NCBI GenBank assembly: GCA_036971615.1 | Contig: JAYKKR010000015.1 | Span: 434,001-498,000, forward strand | DNA from: Amyloporia xantha | Lineage: Eukaryota; Basidiomycota; Agaricomycetes; Polyporales; Adustoporiaceae | Length of the DNA stretch: 64,000 nucleotides | Direction of reading: 5' to 3' | The notes under the pieces: generated by a model | Told to the model about the DNA's origin: nothing | The model's database searches: none | What the model saw: only the letters and a program-made list of their open reading frames with translations | Program-made: the position numbers and the translations under genes | Shown: positions 59,918-64,000 of the stretch, one piece after another | How the letters are laid out: every line of letters starts with the position of its first letter | Position numbering within the stretch: the first letter of the stretch is position 1

Positions 59918-61305
59918 TCAACCCACGAATGCTACGCAACGAAGCTTCCCACGCATTATTTATTGTACGGCCTCATAGTGTGTGATATGTTGTCGGATTC
60001 CAGCGGTGTCTACGTCTATAGTGATTGGTATGTTCAAATGTAAAGTGATTCATGATCAGAATTCGCATCGGGGATGTCCGCCCAGCGGCCGCTTTCAACT
60101 GCATTTGCGGTAGGGCGAAGACGATCCGAAGTAGTTGAACTTCTCAAGAACAGGAAGACCGTTGGGCGGGGTGGTGTAGGTGGTCTACTATTTGTAGCGC
60201 TTGATTTATAATGCTGACACTCGTGTTAAGCGCACAGAACTATCCTTGCTCAGAACTTTAAAGTCGCTGTTTATGTTCCGCCATGGGGATTCGGGAGACT
60301 TAACGCGCGCTCTCAACTTGTGATATGCATCAGAATTCCAGAAAGAGGTCTTTTCCGTACTTCTCATGTCTGGTGAGGATCATCGTGACCGTAAACCTTA
60401 CTATTAGTCATACTAGCGCACGGTCTATCGCGGGCGACTCGTGGCTCAATAGCGACTTAGTAAGTCTGTGGGGTTCAAGCTCCCAGTCTAAATACGACGA
60501 CGGCGCTCGGGACAGTATACTACCAATATTGGAATGACTTAGTGCGCTCGGCTTCGTCGCTAAAAATAACCCTTCTTCGCCAGAAAGCAAACAAACGGCA
60601 TGAATATCGTCGCATTCGAACTCGACTGTACATGCCTCGGTCGACCGGGTGCCAGCTGAAGACACGCTGCAGCGTTTGCTCAATCTACTTGATTTGTTTC
60701 TATCAAACGGACGGAATAGTTCAGGTGAGGTGAATAGATTGATGCTGAGGATGTGCTGAAATGACGCGGACCCGTGATTCTCTCTAGAAGACTTCCCTTG
60801 TGGTTTGTAGGTCTTCGATCGAACGGTGGCTAGGAAGACTCGGAGAAGGTCGACAAAGACAAGAAGGTGAGCTCGGTTTCTCATATTGTTTATGTGCTCC
60901 TTGCATTAATACATTTGTAGTGCACCGCTCTGCAGAGTAAACGACAGTCGCTGGAAGACTAGCGCACAGGTTGCACACAAGAATATGAACCCGCCTCCCA
61001 TGACACCCTATCGTGTACACAATATCATACAATGAGGTGGAGCATGGGTATTAACGAATTGTCAAACCCGTCGATGTCCTTGATGACAGAACTCGCCAGC
61101 AGCCAAGCGCTCTTGCTGAATGAACAAATGGATTAGCAAGCCACTACCGCTGGGATGATTCATCCACTTTCCAGCGCTGCCTACCACAGCCGCATAGTGT
61201 CCTTCGCGCATAAAAGCAGGACATGCTGCACGTTCAGACTATTCCCCAGGACAGACAGCTCGGCGCGACTTGACCCCTCCCCCAAATCGCTATAACTTCA
61301 GTACT
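59918..61305. other. intergenic; its right part is duplicated at 63.2-63.6 kb
   Basis: No gene is recognised. The portion from about 60900 to 61305 (upstream of the GST pseudogene) is clearly homologous to about 63230-63622, including GTACACAATATCATACAATG and the AAATCGCTATAACTTCAGT just before both GST starts. The portion from about 59750 to 60900 has no counterpart in the second copy, so it was either deleted there or inserted here. Confidence 0.6.
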
Positions 61306-62290
61306 ATGTCTCACGGAAAGCAGTTCACCCTATTCACTCATTTCAGTGGCACCAACGGTTGGTAAGTACCAGCCAGCGTGTATTGTTTGTCAAGACTGCC
61401 AGCCTGACCATGTTACGTGCTTAGGAAAGTGGCCTTCACTCTGGAAGAGTTAGGATTGACATACGAGCCTATTTATCTCGAATTCAACAAGAACGAGCAC
61501 AGGGCCCCCGAGCACACCTAAGTACAATCCCAATGGTCGTATTCCCACTCTGATTGATCATCGCAACAACGATTTCGTGGTCTGGTGTGTTGTTAGATCC
61601 TAATCAAATTTATTCTATTTTCTAAAATCGCACTCACAGGGAATCCAATGCCATCCTGATTTATTTGGTCGAAAAATACGACAGCACCTACAAGATCTCT
61701 GTCACCGATGCGAATGAAAAGATCACCCAGTTGCAATGGCTTTTCTTCCAGGCATCTGGCCAAGGGTAAGCAGGCGAATTCGACCCAACATGTCCGGTGT
61801 TCACCGTCTTCCGGCAGTCCATACTACGGACAAGCTATCTGGTTCAGTAAACTCCATCCAGAGAAGATTGCGAGCGCCGTCGAAAGGTACCAAAAGGAGA
61901 CTATTCGTGTTTTCGGTGTGCTCGAGAGCGTTCTGTCGAAGCAGGAGTGGCTCGTCGGCAACAAGTACACAATCGCCGACCTATCATTTATCCCGTAAGC
62001 TTTTAACGCTTCGACTTTGGCTAGAAGCTGAAGTTTCGATGGGCACTTTCGCGATGTTAGGTGGAACCTAAGCGCCCTCACTCAGATCATTACAAACTAC
62101 GAAGGGTTCAATTGCGAAGTTGATTTTCCGGCAGTATACAAGTAAGTACCCGTGGATGTGCTGCACATACCGCTCTAATCGCATGCTACGCAGGTGGCAC
62201 GGTGCTATGTTGAGTAAGGAGTCGATCCGCAAGACGCTTGCCATCAAGCAAACTGTCTTAGAGAAGGCTGAAGCTGAAGGAAGGCACTGA
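61306..62290 (+). pseudogene. Ure2p-like glutathione S-transferase, broken by a one-base insertion
   Basis: Six exons match the intact GST genes at 0.9-1.8 kb and 63.6 kb. It starts MSHGKQFTLFTHFSGTNGW, then KVAFTLEELGLTYEPIYLE. In exon 2, an extra T at 61519 turns the ACC AAG of the intact copies into ACC TAA, stopping translation after EHT at about residue 50. Downstream exons are otherwise open in the shifted frame (ESNAILIYLVEKYDS, WLVGNKYTIADLSFIPW, and a C-terminus ending EGRH with TGA at 62288-62290), and all splice sites are preserved. The lesion is therefore young or a sequencing error. If it is a base-call error, this is a working GST. The C-terminal tail is longer than in the left copy. 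Confidence 0.85.
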
Positions 62291-62656
62291 TGTGATAATA
62301 GCTTCCTACGCGAACGAAGGTGAATTCGTAGGGTAGCATTGTTCATGTTGTTACTCATGTCGGAAAGAACCACCAGTCAGTCACGCAGTGTACCCATTCT
62401 ACGAGCAGTGAAAGTCAGAGCGCAAGCGAAGAGGCTGGAGTCGGTAAGTTAATGACCGTTGTGCCTGGTGGTTCCGGAGGAGTTTACACAGAAGCCGACG
62501 GTGGCAGTGACGACGATGCAGCCCTCGCGGGGGCGCCGCACGCTCGTTTATTTGGTGGATCCTCGGTATTACATATGTTCTTCAGTCATAAATAACACGT
62601 GTGTCCGCATTATGATCATGACCGAAACATCTTGGGAAGAATTATTAAATTCAGAC

Positions 62657-63217
<561 letters not shown>

Positions 63218-63622
63218 CTGCTCTTTGCATAAATATTTTCACTACTAACCGTGGAGCACCGTTCTGCAGGATATATCCCAGTCACTGGAAGACTAGCACA
63301 CAAGCTGCACACTGGCACAGGAACATGAAACCGACTCTTATCGTACCCCATCATGTACACAATATCATACAATGAGGTGGAGCGTGGGCATTGATCAGAC
63401 ACATGGATCGACGCGGAACTTCGCTAACAGCCAAGCGCTCTTGCTGATTGAACAAATGGATTAGCAAGCCGTTACAACTTGGATGATTCATCCACCCTTC
63501 AGTGCTGCGTACCAAAGCGTCCTTCGCTGCATAAAAGCAGGACATGCTGCACGTCCAGATTGCTCCCCAGGAAATACACCTGGACGCAACTTGATCCCCC
63601 AAATCGCTATAACTTCAGTGCT

Positions 63623-64000
63623 ATGTCTCACGGAAAGCAGTTCACCCTATTCACTCATTTCCGTGGTCCCAACGGCTGGTAAGTGCCAACAAACATGTAT
63701 TGTTTGTCAAGACTGCCAGCCTGACTTTGTTACGTGCTAGGAAAGTAGCCTTCACTCTGGAAGAGTTAGGTTTAACATACGAGCCGATTTACCTCGAATT
63801 CGACAAAAATGAGCACAAGGCCCCCGAGCACACCAAGTATAATCCCAATGGTCGTATTCCCACTCTGATTGATCATCGCAACAATGATTTCGTGGTCTGG
63901 TGTGTTGTTAGATTCTAATCAAATTTATTCCATTTTCTAAAATCGCACTCACAGGGAATCCAATGCCATCATGATTTACTTGGTCGAGAAATACGACAGC
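63623..64000 (+). CDS. Ure2p-like glutathione S-transferase, cut by the window end
   Basis: The first three exons of a GST closely related to the two other copies. Exon 1 (63623-63679) encodes MSHGKQFTLFTHFRGPNGW. Exon 2 encodes KVAFTLEELGLTYEPIYLE and then EHTKYNPNGRIPTLIDHRNN. Exon 3 starts ESNAIMIYLVEKYDS and runs off the window. Unlike the tandem copy 2.3 kb upstream, it keeps the open frame at the EHTKYN position. The upstream 390 bases are homologous to the flank of that copy. The glutathione-contact motifs visible so far are intact, so it is probably functional. Confidence 0.9.

Overview
This window looks like nuclear DNA of a basidiomycete, most likely an Agaricomycete and plausibly a wood- or litter-decay species. 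Nearly every gene is broken by many short GT-AG introns, mostly 45-70 bases. The gene families fit as well: Ure2p-like glutathione transferases, a GMC oxidoreductase beside a P450, a DUF6534-type membrane protein, a myosin-motor chitin synthase, and several protein types I associate with Agaricomycetes. All gene models were spliced by eye, so outer ends are firmer than individual junctions.

Left part (1-16.6 kb): an inverted Ure2p-like GST gene; about 2.8 kb without a clear gene but with GACGCAA-rich minisatellites; a small nuclear-looking protein dense in SUMO-attachment and SUMO-binding motifs; a short-chain dehydrogenase; class II DAHP synthase (shikimate pathway); TMA22/DENR (ribosome recycling and re-initiation); an orphan 'WPGY' protein; and a SWA2/auxilin-like clathrin-uncoating co-chaperone. 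The last shares a 327-base head-to-head promoter with mitochondrial methionyl-tRNA synthetase.

Middle (17-44 kb): MSM1; a multi-exon membrane protein with a WW-like segment; a GMC flavin oxidoreductase and a cytochrome P450, both on the minus strand; about 4 kb without a clear gene; a proline/serine-rich protein with a clustered-cysteine site; a Nudix CoA-diphosphatase-like enzyme; a small secreted cysteine-rich repeat protein; a DUF6534-type membrane protein; and a one-helix serine/proline-rich protein.

Right part (44.8-64 kb): a very large chitin synthase with a myosin-like head, cytochrome b5-like and DEK-C domains. Its promoter carries a 498-bp non-autonomous DNA transposon with perfect 36-bp inverted repeats and an 8-bp target duplication. 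Then come beta'-COP (SEC27) and a second WW-like membrane protein. The window ends in a segmental duplication: the 3' end of that membrane gene plus a downstream GST gene was copied in tandem. In the copy, the membrane-gene fragment lost sequence and gained a (CT)n tract of about 134 bases. The first GST of the pair carries a one-base insertion that stops it early. The second is intact as far as the window shows.

Housekeeping genes (translation, COPI and clathrin trafficking, cell wall, aromatic amino acids) are therefore mixed with detoxification genes and with fast-evolving lineage-specific genes. I saw no rRNA, tRNA or CRISPR.
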